A stretch of DNA of 64,000 nt from Paenibacillus sp. Root444D2 (lineage in GTDB: Bacteria; Bacillota; Bacilli; Paenibacillales; NBRC-103111). The position numbers and the translations under genes were made by a program. The stretch lies in NCBI RefSeq assembly GCF_001426375.1, contig NZ_LMEO01000045.1, forward strand, positions 426,928-490,927, given 5' to 3'. Below are positions 8,603 to 18,600 of the stretch, piece by piece. Below the pieces are notes generated by a model. The model worked only from the letters and a program-made list of their open reading frames with translations. It did not search any database and was not told where the DNA came from. The stretch's first letter is position 1; each line of letters starts with the position of its first letter.

Positions 8603-11341
8603 ATGAAAAAGCAATTTAATAGCCCTAATATAGACCTTAAACCAAGTAATACTGCTGAAGCTTTCATTGCCTTACAGAATGAAAATGATTACCTCAAAAA
8701 AACCATTCTCGATATAGAGCAGGGTATTGAAGGTGATGGCGCAGAAAGCTTTTTTATTCACTTGGTACAATATTTAGCTCGCGTTTTAAAATGCTCTTAT
8801 GCTTTCATTGCTGAAGTTGATCATCACTGTGCAAAAACAATCGCCATGTACAAGCAAGGAGCAATGATAGAGCAATTTGAATATAATCTGGAACATACCC
8901 CTTGTGAAAATGTTGTAAATGAAAAGCGTCTGTGCTGCTATCAAGATTGTGTGCAGCATATATTTCCTTTGGACTCAGATTTGACCAAATTTGATATTCA
9001 AAGCTATCTGGGGATTCCTCTTTTACATGTCAATGGTACTGTAATTGGCATCCTTGTTGTGATGAATGATCAACCTCTTCATGACCGGTCTCTTGCAGAA
9101 ACGATTATGAAAATTTTCTCGTTTAGGGCATCTGCTGAGCTAATACGATTGTTGGAAGAGAAAAAATTAAAAATAAGCGAGCAGAATTTACTAACATTAA
9201 TACATACTATGCCTGACATTGTTGTTTTTAAAGATGGAAAAGGTAGATGGATCGAAGCGAACAATACGGTTCTTCGACTATTTGAGTTAGATCAAGATAC
9301 CTACAAAGGTAAAACGAACAGCGATTTCCAAAAAACCAATGAATTTTACAGAGAAATGTTCATTACATGTGAAGAAACGGATCAAGAAGCTTGGCAGGCA
9401 CGAAAAGCAATCATTTTCGAGGAAGAAATTAAACGTTCCAATGGTGCAAGTATGATGGTTGAATATACCAAAGTGCCCCTTTTTGATCATAGCGGAAACC
9501 GAGAATGGCTCATTGTTATTGGCCGCGACATTACGGATCGGAAGTTAGTACAAGATAACTTATTAGGTCAAAATGATATATTGGAAATGATAGCAAAAGG
9601 AAAACTCATTGCTGATATTTTGCATCGAATTATTGAATTAGTCGAACAACAAAGCGGCGCTATTTGTTCGATTCTTTTATTGGAAAACGAACGGTTGAAA
9701 CATTATGCAGCACCAAACCTGCCAGAATCCTATATTCATGCGATAGATGGAGTGGAAATAGGACCCGCCGTAGGTTCATGCGGCACAGCCGCTTTCTACA
9801 ATACCAAAATCATAGTTTCTGATATTGGGAATGATCCTCTATGGGATGATTTTCGCGAGATTGCATTCGTCCACGGGCTTAGAGCTTGTTGGTCTGTACC
9901 GATAACGGATAAAAAAAATCAGGTACTTGGAACATTTGCCATGTATTACAAAACTCCGCATTCTCCCCAAACCTATGAGCTTAAATTGATTGAACGGGCG
10001 GCATATCTTGTAAGTTTGGTGATTGAACGGGATAAAGCGGAAGCAACCATCCGTCACATGGCTTTTCATGATTCTTTAACAGAACTTCCGAATCGAAAAT
10101 CGTTCCAACATATGCTCGAAAAAGTCATTGTTGAAGCCAAACAAAACGATCAAATCGTTTCCGTGCTTTATCTTGATTTAGACCATTTCAAAATGATCAA
10201 CGATTCCATGGGGCACTCCTCAGGAGATGTTCTACTGCAGAATGTTTCTGATCGTTTGAAAAACATGATTATGAATAAAGGCGTTGTCTCACGTCAAGGC
10301 GGAGACGAGTTCACTATCATGTTACCCAACACATCCAAAGAGGAAACTGAAGTTATTGCTAAATCAATTATGGTTGCATTGACCATCCCCTTTCGTATTC
10401 AAGATCAAGATTTATATATCTCGACTAGTATCGGGATCAGCATGTTTCCTTTTGATGGGAGCACTTTTGAAACATTGATCAAACAGGCAGATATCGCGAT
10501 GTATCAGGCGAAGAACCAGGGGGAAAATTTATACCAGTTTTATGTAAAAGAGAATGAGTATCCCGCCTCTGAACATGTAGAACTCTACAGAAATCTAAGG
10601 AAAGCATTAGACAACAATGAATTTGCACTTGTTTATCAACCGCAATATGATATAGCAACGAAAGAATTCATTGGTGTAGAAGCATTAATTCGGTGGAATC
10701 ATCCAGAGAAGGGAATCGTCTCTCCCTTGCAATTTATTCCATTTGCCGAAGAAGTTGGACTTATTGTTCCAATCGGGAAATGGGTCTTGCATGAAGCCTG
10801 CAAACAGTGGCGGTTATGGATGGATCATAACCATTTTGGACGTACATTTAAAATGTCCGTCAATCTATCCTCGAGGCAGATGTACGAACCGGACTTAATT
10901 GAATTGATGACCAAAATTTTGAATGAAACAGGCATGGATCCCCATTTCTTAGAAATTGAAGTTACGGAAAGCATTACTATGAATCTTGATCGTGCAACGA
11001 TGCTGCTTTCCAAACTGAAAGGCATTGGCGTAAGTATTTCCATTGATGATTTTGGCACGGGGTTTAGTTCATTGGCGTATTTGAAGAACTTCCCAATCGA
11101 CCGCATTAAAATAGATCGAACATTTATTAAAGACTTGTCGAATGATATAAGCGATCAAAACATAGTGAAGACCATCATCGCCTTGGGTATCAATTTAAAT
11201 CTAAAGGTAATCGCTGAAGGCGTCGAGTCTGAGGATCAGCTTAATCTTTTAATGAACTATGGTTGTCATGAAGCGCAGGGATATTTTCTGGGTCTTCCGA
11301 TGTCTGCGGATAGCATTGCTAAGATTATTTATTCGGAGTAG
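8603..11341 (+). CDS. GAF-PAS-GAF-GGDEF-EAL cyclic-di-GMP turnover protein
   Basis: A 912-residue protein with no membrane segment. Reading order: GAF (about 45-180), PAS (about 190-305, LIHTMPDIVVFKDGKGRWIEAN...GRDITDRK), second GAF (about 325-470), GGDEF (about 485-645) and EAL (about 660-905). The cyclase signature RQGGDEF and the phosphodiesterase signature EALIRWNHP with DDFGTGFSSLAYL and KIDRTFI are intact, so both activities are possible. The inhibitory RxxD site five residues before GGDEF is absent (MNKG in its place), so product inhibition is not expected. Two GAF and one PAS suggest sensing of a small ligand, redox state or light. AGGAG precedes the ATG; the gene stands alone. Confidence 0.93.
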   Translation: MKKQFNSPNIDLKPSNTAEAFIALQNENDYLKKTILDIEQGIEGDGAESFFIHLVQYLARVLKCSYAFIAEVDHHCAKTIAMYKQGAMIEQFEYNLEHTPCENVVNEKRLCCYQDCVQHIFPLDSDLTKFDIQSYLGIPLLHVNGTVIGILVVMNDQPLHDRSLAETIMKIFSFRASAELIRLLEEKKLKISEQNLLTLIHTMPDIVVFKDGKGRWIEANNTVLRLFELDQDTYKGKTNSDFQKTNEFYREMFITCEETDQEAWQARKAIIFEEEIKRSNGASMMVEYTKVPLFDHSGNREWLIVIGRDITDRKLVQDNLLGQNDILEMIAKGKLIADILHRIIELVEQQSGAICSILLLENERLKHYAAPNLPESYIHAIDGVEIGPAVGSCGTAAFYNTKIIVSDIGNDPLWDDFREIAFVHGLRACWSVPITDKKNQVLGTFAMYYKTPHSPQTYELKLIERAAYLVSLVIERDKAEATIRHMAFHDSLTELPNRKSFQHMLEKVIVEAKQNDQIVSVLYLDLDHFKMINDSMGHSSGDVLLQNVSDRLKNMIMNKGVVSRQGGDEFTIMLPNTSKEETEVIAKSIMVALTIPFRIQDQDLYISTSIGISMFPFDGSTFETLIKQADIAMYQAKNQGENLYQFYVKENEYPASEHVELYRNLRKALDNNEFALVYQPQYDIATKEFIGVEALIRWNHPEKGIVSPLQFIPFAEEVGLIVPIGKWVLHEACKQWRLWMDHNHFGRTFKMSVNLSSRQMYEPDLIELMTKILNETGMDPHFLEIEVTESITMNLDRATMLLSKLKGIGVSISIDDFGTGFSSLAYLKNFPIDRIKIDRTFIKDLSNDISDQNIVKTIIALGINLNLKVIAEGVESEDQLNLLMNYGCHEAQGYFLGLPMSADSIAKIIYSE

Positions 11342-11428
11342 TTAAAATATTTTCGAACCACTGAAACAAATCAGAAAGCTCATCCGTTAAGAGGATATAG
11401 ATGAAAATAATGGAAATCCTCATAACAC

Positions 11429-13861
11429 ATGAAAAGGATGAAGAAGATGAAGAAAAAAGCTTTGGCCGCCGGCCTCCTGCTATCCGCTACGATCTTAACG
11501 TCCGCCTTTGTTCCCGTTACCACTAACGCCAATCAGGCACCAGTTGTCCGGTTTGAGGGCCAGCCGATCACGTTCTCACTGCAGCCTAAATTAATAGACG
11601 GTATTCTAATGGCGTCTGTTCGAGATCTTGCAAAGGCTTTAAGCATGGAAGTGACATGGAATGAAGCCGAGCGGCTTGCCGTTGTTACTGGGAGCGGGTA
11701 CGAGCTTAAGCTGCCATTGAATTCGGATTTTGCCTACGTGAACGGTAAAGCAAACACCATTTACGGCAGCACGCAAATGGTAAATGGTTCTATGTACGTT
11801 CCGCTGCGCTTCTTTATGGAAAGCGCAAATCATGTTGTTCGCTGGGATTCCGCTACCAGTTCAGTGAACATCACGAAGCAGGCGGAAAGCTTGCCTGTAG
11901 TCGGTACCTATGACCACTTGGTCACACTTTTGACGCAGAATGAAAGCAGTGGGTCCGCCAGAGTTAGTTTACTAACCAAACAAGCTAAATCTGAAACCAC
12001 CTCCGGTATCGCTTCGGCTCCAGCTAGTGCCGGTGCTGCTGCAGTCCAAGATTCGGCCAGGGCAGCGGCACCCGACTACTCCAGCACGAATGTGCAAGTG
12101 CAAGGCGTGGATGAATCCGATGTCGTCAAGACAGATGGAACGTACATCTATACAGTAAACAAGCAGCGTATCGTAGTCACTCAGGCTTATCCCGCCGACC
12201 AGATGAAAGTGCTGAGCATTCTTGATTTCCCGGGAAATCAAGACACTCAGTTCCAGCCAAGTGAAATCTACGTGGATGACAAGCATCTGATCGTGCTTGG
12301 TAATTCTTATCAGAACTATAAACGAATCCCTTATGATGGTGCAGAAGGCGCCACTGAGATGAAAATGATCCTGCCGATGAGGTCACAGGGAACCGCGAAG
12401 GTCATGGTTTACGACCTCACCGATCGGAGCAGCCTGAAGCTTGTGAAGGAAGCTGAACTTGAAGGAAACTACGTTTCTTCCCGCAAAATCGGATCGTCGC
12501 TCTATTTTATCTCCAATAAGTACGTGAATTACTACCAGTACCGAGAAATGGCGGATAAAGAAAAAGCGAAAACTGCCCTAACTCCTGCTTATCGGGATTC
12601 AGCGGCGGGCGATTCCTTTACCTCTATTCCGCTCAATCAGGTCTATTACTTGCCAAAAGCCTTGGAGCCTAACTACGTGCTCATCGGAGGCATCAATCTG
12701 AATGAACTGAAGCAGACGATGAATGTCACTTCTTACCTCGGCTCCGGTCAGAACGTGTACGCATCTGAAGAGAACTTATATGTGGCCGTAACGAATTATG
12801 AACAGATGCGAATCCATCCACTGAGGATACCCGCTGGTGCTCCTGCACAAGGCATACGAATCGGTGAGCCAAACGAAGCCAGCCAGCCGTATGAACTGCC
12901 TAAGCAAGAAACGATCATTTATCAATTCGGGCTGAACGCAGGAAAAGCAGAGTACAAGAATACAGGCAAGGTGCCCGGACGCTTACTCAACCAATTTTCC
13001 ATGGATGAGCATAACGGCCATTTCCGGCTTGCTACAACTACAGGCGAAATGGGTCGGACGGATGATGGGATCTCGAAGAATCATATTTTCATACTTGACG
13101 GGAACCTGAAAGAGAAAGGCAAGATCGAGAACATCGCTCCAGGAGAGCGGATTTATTCCACCCGTTTCATGGGAGACCGTGCTTACATGGTTACTTTTAA
13201 AAACACCGACCCGCTGTTCGTCATGGATTTAAAGGATCCCGCTAAACCGCAATTGTTAGGTGCGTTGAAGATTCCTGGCTACAGCGATTATCTGCATCCT
13301 TATGACGAAAACCACATTATTGGCTTCGGGAAAGATACGATCGAGGTCGACAATAAAAATCTAAATGGACCACAGTCCATTGCCTATTACCAAGGCATGA
13401 AAGTGGCGCTGTTCGATGTAACCGATGTGAATAATCCAAAGGAGAAATTTAAGGAACTAATCGGTGACCGCGGTACGGATTCCGAGCTGCTGCACAATCA
13501 CCGTGCACTGCTATTTAACAAGGAGAAAAATCTACTTTCCTTCCCCGTTAACGTAATGAAAATCGATCCGAGTCAGACGACGAACAATCCGAAGATGCCT
13601 GCTAGCGCATACGGCAATTTTGCTTTCCAAGGCGCGTACGTCTACAACCTCGATTTGGAAAAAGGTTTCCAGTTCCGCGGAGGCATAACGCATCTATCAC
13701 AGGAAGATCTGCAAAAAGCTGGACAGTACGTTCATGCTGGCGACAAGCAGGTACAGCGTGTTCTTTATATTGGCGAAACGCTGTATACCGTCTCGAATGG
13801 ATTAATCAAAGCGAACGACCTCAATACGCTGCAGGAAAAGAACTCGGTGGTAATTCCGTAG
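11429..13861 (+). CDS. Secreted copper amine oxidase-N domain and beta-propeller protein
   Basis: About 810 residues. A Lys-rich N-terminus and hydrophobic core (ALAAGLLLSATILTSAFVPVTTNA) form a signal peptide. Residues about 38-150 are a copper-amine-oxidase-like N-terminal domain (VRFEGQPITF, YVPLRFFMESANHVVRWD), a module that in Paenibacillus is typically extracellular and not an oxidase by itself. From about 220, VQGVDESDVVKTDGTYIYTVN begins a family of secreted beta-propellers (Beta_propel type) that runs to the end. Three in-frame ATG codons lie at 11429, 11438 and 11447; AAAAGG is best spaced for 11447, so the true N-terminus may be six residues shorter. No enzyme activity can be assigned; a cell-surface binding role is likely. 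Confidence 0.85.
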   Translation: MKRMKKMKKKALAAGLLLSATILTSAFVPVTTNANQAPVVRFEGQPITFSLQPKLIDGILMASVRDLAKALSMEVTWNEAERLAVVTGSGYELKLPLNSDFAYVNGKANTIYGSTQMVNGSMYVPLRFFMESANHVVRWDSATSSVNITKQAESLPVVGTYDHLVTLLTQNESSGSARVSLLTKQAKSETTSGIASAPASAGAAAVQDSARAAAPDYSSTNVQVQGVDESDVVKTDGTYIYTVNKQRIVVTQAYPADQMKVLSILDFPGNQDTQFQPSEIYVDDKHLIVLGNSYQNYKRIPYDGAEGATEMKMILPMRSQGTAKVMVYDLTDRSSLKLVKEAELEGNYVSSRKIGSSLYFISNKYVNYYQYREMADKEKAKTALTPAYRDSAAGDSFTSIPLNQVYYLPKALEPNYVLIGGINLNELKQTMNVTSYLGSGQNVYASEENLYVAVTNYEQMRIHPLRIPAGAPAQGIRIGEPNEASQPYELPKQETIIYQFGLNAGKAEYKNTGKVPGRLLNQFSMDEHNGHFRLATTTGEMGRTDDGISKNHIFILDGNLKEKGKIENIAPGERIYSTRFMGDRAYMVTFKNTDPLFVMDLKDPAKPQLLGALKIPGYSDYLHPYDENHIIGFGKDTIEVDNKNLNGPQSIAYYQGMKVALFDVTDVNNPKEKFKELIGDRGTDSELLHNHRALLFNKEKNLLSFPVNVMKIDPSQTTNNPKMPASAYGNFAFQGAYVYNLDLEKGFQFRGGITHLSQEDLQKAGQYVHAGDKQVQRVLYIGETLYTVSNGLIKANDLNTLQEKNSVVIP

Positions 13862-13882
13862 TCTTTTTCACTACTAATAAAG

Positions 13883-13914
13883 CAAGCCCCGATTCCTACA
13901 AGGATCGGGGCTTG
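13883..13914. terminator. Bidirectional terminator-like hairpin
   Basis: CAAGCCCCGAT pairs with ATCGGGGCTTG, with a further CCT/AGG pair inside. The GC-rich stem lies between two convergent genes. T-tracts on either side are weak, so efficiency is uncertain. Confidence 0.65.
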
Positions 13915-13932
13915 TTCGTTCTCTAGATTGAT

Positions 13933-15165
13933 TTATTTCCCGCCCGCAACGGTGTCTACAGTGATTGGTTGCCGGACGTCCATTGATTTTCGTTTGGCAA
14001 TGAACAACGTCAAGATCCCGCTCGAAATTGTAAGAATGGCGAGCGTAAGTAAAAATGTGGAGATCCCGAACCAATCGAGACAAGCGCCGGTCGCAAGCAG
14101 CGAAATCTGGAACATGACGCGGTCAAGCATGCCTCGAAATGAGAAAAAGCGGCCTTGTGCTTCTTTGGGCACTTTGATTTGGAATAGTGTGGATACCATC
14201 GGAAAGAAAAAAGCGACTGCGCAACCGAACATAACGAAGGAGCCGAGAACCGCATAGCTGCTCTCGCTGAAGGACATTCCTGCAAAAGCAAGCGCAAATA
14301 GTAACATAAACAACGTTGAGCTGGTTACCAGATTCCGCATGCCGATCACACGCTTTGCGAATATGCCAGCAATTAAGATGCTGGTGCCTTCTAAAGAATA
14401 GATCCAGCCCATCAGTTCCGGTTTGTGCTGAATTTGACTAAACTTCAGTACAAGCAAATTAAAACCGCCCAGAAACAAAGTAATAACCCCGCTATTGATA
14501 AGTCCGATGAATATTGACGGTTCTGCCCGAATGAGCGGAAACAACTCCGTAAAGCGGATTTTCTCCTGTTTTCTTGCAGCTGCGGAATCCGCAGTATTGG
14601 GAATCCTCAATTGTGTAATAAGCATCACTAGGATGACATAAAAAACAAGCGACAACGCGTAGACCGTATACAAATTCATCATGGAAACCAATATACCCGC
14701 TGCTGCAGTGCCTCCTATTCTCGCCATTGTAATCACGTTAAAGTTTAAGCTGTTCGCTTTAAGCAGCTCTGAGGCCGGAACAACGGAAGGCAGTGCTGCT
14801 TGTACGGTAGGCATATAAACAGTAGCCGCTACTTGCATGATGACGACGGACAAGAGCATGATGGCGACGGATTGGTAGTGTATAGCCGCAAACATGACAA
14901 TCGGAGCCAGACAGCGGACAAGCCCTGATATAAGCAATATTTTTTTCTTATCATAGCGGTCTGCCCACACCCCGGCTTGCGGTGAAATAAGTACACCGAG
15001 AAATAAACCGCACATCAAGATCAAGCTCTTGCCTAAATCAGACGGGACGTGACTTTGCATAAATTGCAAATTAGCAATGATACTTGTCCAAATACCTGCG
15101 CCTTGAATGGCTTCTCCGATCATCATGAAAACAAATGTCCGATTCCGAAGTAACGAATGATTCAT
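13933..15165 (-). CDS. Major facilitator superfamily transporter
   Basis: A 410-residue protein with about 12 hydrophobic segments and the MFS loop motif GVWADRYDKKKILLISGLVR between helices 2 and 3 (the G-x3-D-R-x-G-R-[KR] type). The overall look, including the middle break near residue 200, matches the multi-drug or macrolide efflux-like MFS proteins of Bacilli. The substrate is not identifiable. GGAG precedes the ATG by 7-8 bases. It is convergent with the propeller gene and separated from the pectinolytic gene by a terminator, so it is probably transcribed alone. Confidence 0.85.
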   Translation of the reverse strand: MNHSLLRNRTFVFMMIGEAIQGAGIWTSIIANLQFMQSHVPSDLGKSLILMCGLFLGVLISPQAGVWADRYDKKKILLISGLVRCLAPIVMFAAIHYQSVAIMLLSVVIMQVAATVYMPTVQAALPSVVPASELLKANSLNFNVITMARIGGTAAAGILVSMMNLYTVYALSLVFYVILVMLITQLRIPNTADSAAARKQEKIRFTELFPLIRAEPSIFIGLINSGVITLFLGGFNLLVLKFSQIQHKPELMGWIYSLEGTSILIAGIFAKRVIGMRNLVTSSTLFMLLFALAFAGMSFSESSYAVLGSFVMFGCAVAFFFPMVSTLFQIKVPKEAQGRFFSFRGMLDRVMFQISLLATGACLDWFGISTFLLTLAILTISSGILTLFIAKRKSMDVRQPITVDTVAGGK

Positions 15166-15308
15166 ACCTAATCTCCAATCTATGATGATACTCAGAATCT
15201 TCCAATTATAGCACGTATGTTCGATAGGTGTCTATTAGAAACACGAAGCCGATCTCCTGACAGAGTACGAGAGATGGCGATATACTGTTGCTGCCTACAC
15301 ACCAACAC

Positions 15309-15357
15309 AAAAAGCAAGCCTTATCCGCGAGTGACCACGGATTTAAGCTTGCTTTCC
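15309..15357 (-). terminator. Terminator after the pectinolytic gene
   Basis: AAAGCAAGC (15311-15319) pairs with GCTTGCTTT (15347-15355), with inner ATCCG/CGGAT pairs. On the minus strand the stem is followed by five T. It ends transcripts from the 1985-residue gene and the relic behind it, before the MFS gene. Confidence 0.8.
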
Positions 15358-15464
15358 CATTGCAGGATCAACAACGGTGTCCCGCCTTATAAATATTCCA
15401 ACCGTTTACCGCTTCAAATACCGATTGTAGGATCCGCCAAGAACGCCAAAACCAGGTGAAAAAT

Positions 15465-15647
15465 CTAACACAACTTCGTCAGGTTACCGGGACCCCAGTT
15501 ACCGGTAAAAGGCAGTTCATCCGGCTTGCCGTTTCCATTCGGATCTTTTTCTTTGAAAACTTTAAGTACGGTATACCACTCATTTATTATCGTAGGTGTT
15601 TTCAGATTCAGCTTAGCATCATTATTTGCCGGATGATTAATGAGAAA
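15465..15647 (-). pseudogene. Relic of an LplA-like solute-binding protein gene
   Basis: Between two in-frame stops the minus strand reads about 60 codons containing KLNLKTPTIINEWYTVLKVF and then FKEKDPNGNGKPDELPF. This matches the conserved segment of the CUT1 oligosaccharide-binding lipoproteins encoded at 41972-43561 and 54408-56039 (their LNLKEPETTDELYEVLKAF...KDPNGNGKQDELP). There is no start, signal peptide or C-terminal part, and it overlaps the end of the pectinolytic gene in another frame. It is best explained as the leftover of a deleted importer gene that once lay downstream. Confidence 0.8.
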
Positions 15648-18600
15648 CTAAAACGGCAGCTGTTTGGGTCGTTGTGTTTCCTGCTAAGTCAGCAGCCGTA
15701 TAGGTGATGGTGTATGTACGCCCATTCCCTTTACCTGAACGCTCTGCACGAAGCATAAATTCTGTGTCCAATGTGCCGGTTTCTGCTCCTAGAATGTCAT
15801 CTGACGTATCTCCGTCACCTAACCCATTATCAGGCTCGTTGCTTGTAATGGATGTAAGAACGATGGATGCGTTGCCAGAAAGGCTATCATTTGCGCTAAT
15901 CGTTGCCTTTACGGTAATCAATTTGTGATTTGGCGGCCACAAAGCAGTTTGATCCAGAACCAGATTGACTGTAGGTGCCGTTTTGTCAATTTTCACAATT
16001 ACCGTATGTGGAGATTCAGCGTTACCTATTTTATCAACGCTCCAGTAAGTGAGAGTATGCGTACCCTCTTCTGTGATGATAATGGAAGTACCTTGCTGCA
16101 CAGCACCACCATTCAACGTGTAGTAGGTGCCGCCTACGCCTGATCCGCTGTCACTGACTTTGAGAGTTACTGTGACGTCTTTATTCAACCAGCCTACAGG
16201 AGCGTCATCGGTAGTTGTTGGCGGTACGGCAGGTACGGGCTCGTTAACAATCGTAAGATGCGACGCAGCCGGTTCCTCCATACCAGCACCAAGGTAGAAG
16301 CTTGTATGAGGCGGTTGGTTGTAACCGGTATTTTGCCAAGCGACTCCTAAGCGGTATATCGGATCATGCATTAGCGTACGCAGCTTTGTATTGGTCATAG
16401 TGCTCGTCGTATAAATGCGCAGCTCTGAGCTATCTGTATTTCTCCACACGATTTCTTCTCGCCAATCGCCAAAAAGGTCGGCTTGCAGGTTCGGCGTTGA
16501 TTTCGTGCTGTTGTTTGACAACGCCCCTTCAGCTGTAAATAACCGGTTCGTCGTATGGTTCACATAGTCCCACTTATCAACGTGGTTGGCGTCTAGAAGC
16601 TCGCGGTTCAGGTCGCCGTCCCACCAGATGCCGAAGTTCGTTGAACTTGGAATGGTCGTGCTGATCAATTCGCCTTTCGCGCTGTAAAGACCGGAGATCG
16701 GAATATGCTGCGCATTCGTTATTGTTGCAGACCATACCTCTTCGCCCAAATAGTTCGGATCGATGTCCGCCGACATGCCGCGTCCGGTATCTATCCCCGT
16801 CCACACACCCCAGAGAATTTCGCCCGTTTTCGCATCCCGGAAGTCCATACCATAAGGAGAATCTAGATGCTCATGCACATTGAAGAATTCTAGCCCTGGT
16901 CTGGAAGGGTCCAGGTCGCCCAGATGCTGCGCGTCCCCGTGACCGAGTCCAGTGTTGTATAGCGGCGTACCATCATCATCGATGGCCATGGCACCGAATG
17001 TGATCTCGTCCTTGCCGTCGCCATCTACGTCGCCGATGGACAAGTTATGATCTCCTTGTGCGGTATAGGCAGCTCCAAGTCCTTCATCGTTTGTATCGAA
17101 ACGCCACTTTTTCGTCAATGCGCCATTTTTGAAATCGTAGGCAACAATCACCGTTCTTGTATAATAGCCACGGCTGAAAATCAAGCTCGGATGCTCACCG
17201 TCGAGGTAAGCGACTGCTGCCAGGAAACGGTCCACCCGGTTGCCATAAGTGTCGCCCCAATCCGAAACGACTCCACGAGGCGGATCGTAATCCGTCGTTG
17301 CGATTGCTTTTCCAGTTAAGCCATTAAAGACGGTTAAATATTCAGGTCCTTCCAGCACATAACCACTGCTGTTCCGGTGATCGGCCGTTGCGTCACCAAT
17401 AGCCATACCTGTTCCGTCTATCGTGCCATCGGCTGTTTTGAACGTGACTTCCGCTTTGCCGTCGCCATCCAGATCATAGACCTGGAACTGCGTGTAGTGC
17501 GCTCCAGCACGAATGTTCGGTCCAAGGTCGATACGCCACAGGCGAGTACCGTCCAACTTGTAGGCATCAACATAGACGTTGCCGGTATATCCTGCCTGAG
17601 AGTTATCTTTGGAGTTGGACGGATCCCACTTCACGATCAACTCGTACGTGCCGTCGCCATCCACATCGCCAACACTAGTGTCGTTCGCACTGTAGGTATA
17701 GGCTTCTCCGGATTTCGTTATGCCGCCCTCCGGCTTCTGGAGCGGTATGGCCAAATAATTGTTTTGCCATACAAATGCTTCTTTCGAAGCCACTTTCTCA
17801 CTATCTCCGATAACGGTTTTCAGAAGATATACAGACGTTTCTGTTCCCGCTTCATCCAGCAGATTTGTTGCGCCTGTGATCGGTTCTGCATTTACTTTGA
17901 CACCGCTGCGGTACAGATTGAATGCGATGTTAGATGGGTCTGTGCCAAGCATTTTCCAGCCTACATAGACACCATTAACTTGTTTGACCGCTACAAGCGC
18001 GCGATCGAGATATTCGGCCTGCCGATTCAGTACAGTTACGACTGGCGTTGCCAGTGTTTCAGACTGCCCGGATACTCCGCCTGCGCTTACGGCTGAAACC
18101 TTGTAGTAATAAGGAATCGTCGTAAGCACAGTCGTATCTGTATAGCTGGATTGACGGGCTTTGCCAATCAATTCGTAAGTGCCATTGTTAGACTCAGCAC
18201 GGTAAATGTTATACGTTTTGGCTCCAGTAACAGAATCCCAGCTAAGGGTGAGATCATTTTTATTTACGCTCACCGCTTGAAGATTAACAGGTATTGCAGG
18301 AATAGGAACATTGGGATTAATCATGGATACGGTGAGTGATGTGGATGGACCGGTTTCCGTTGAGGCCAGGTCCACTGTCGTCACTTGGTAATCGTACTCC
18401 ATCCCTACATCAACAGTGTTATCAACATAAGTGCTCGTCGTTGCGCTGCCCAACAGTTGGAACTTCGACGTACCGCTTACTTTGCGGTAAACATGATATT
18501 TCGCGACGTCCTCTACCCCGGTCCACGACAGGGAAACGGAAGGACTTTCCGGATCTGTATTTTTCGCATCGATTTTCAGAGCTGTAGGGGCCATTAAAAT

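Noticed and set aside
17377-18096. A 239-codon plus-strand frame opposite the pectinolytic gene
   Set aside because: Antisense to a well-supported PL11 domain; no start signal, no recognisable motif.
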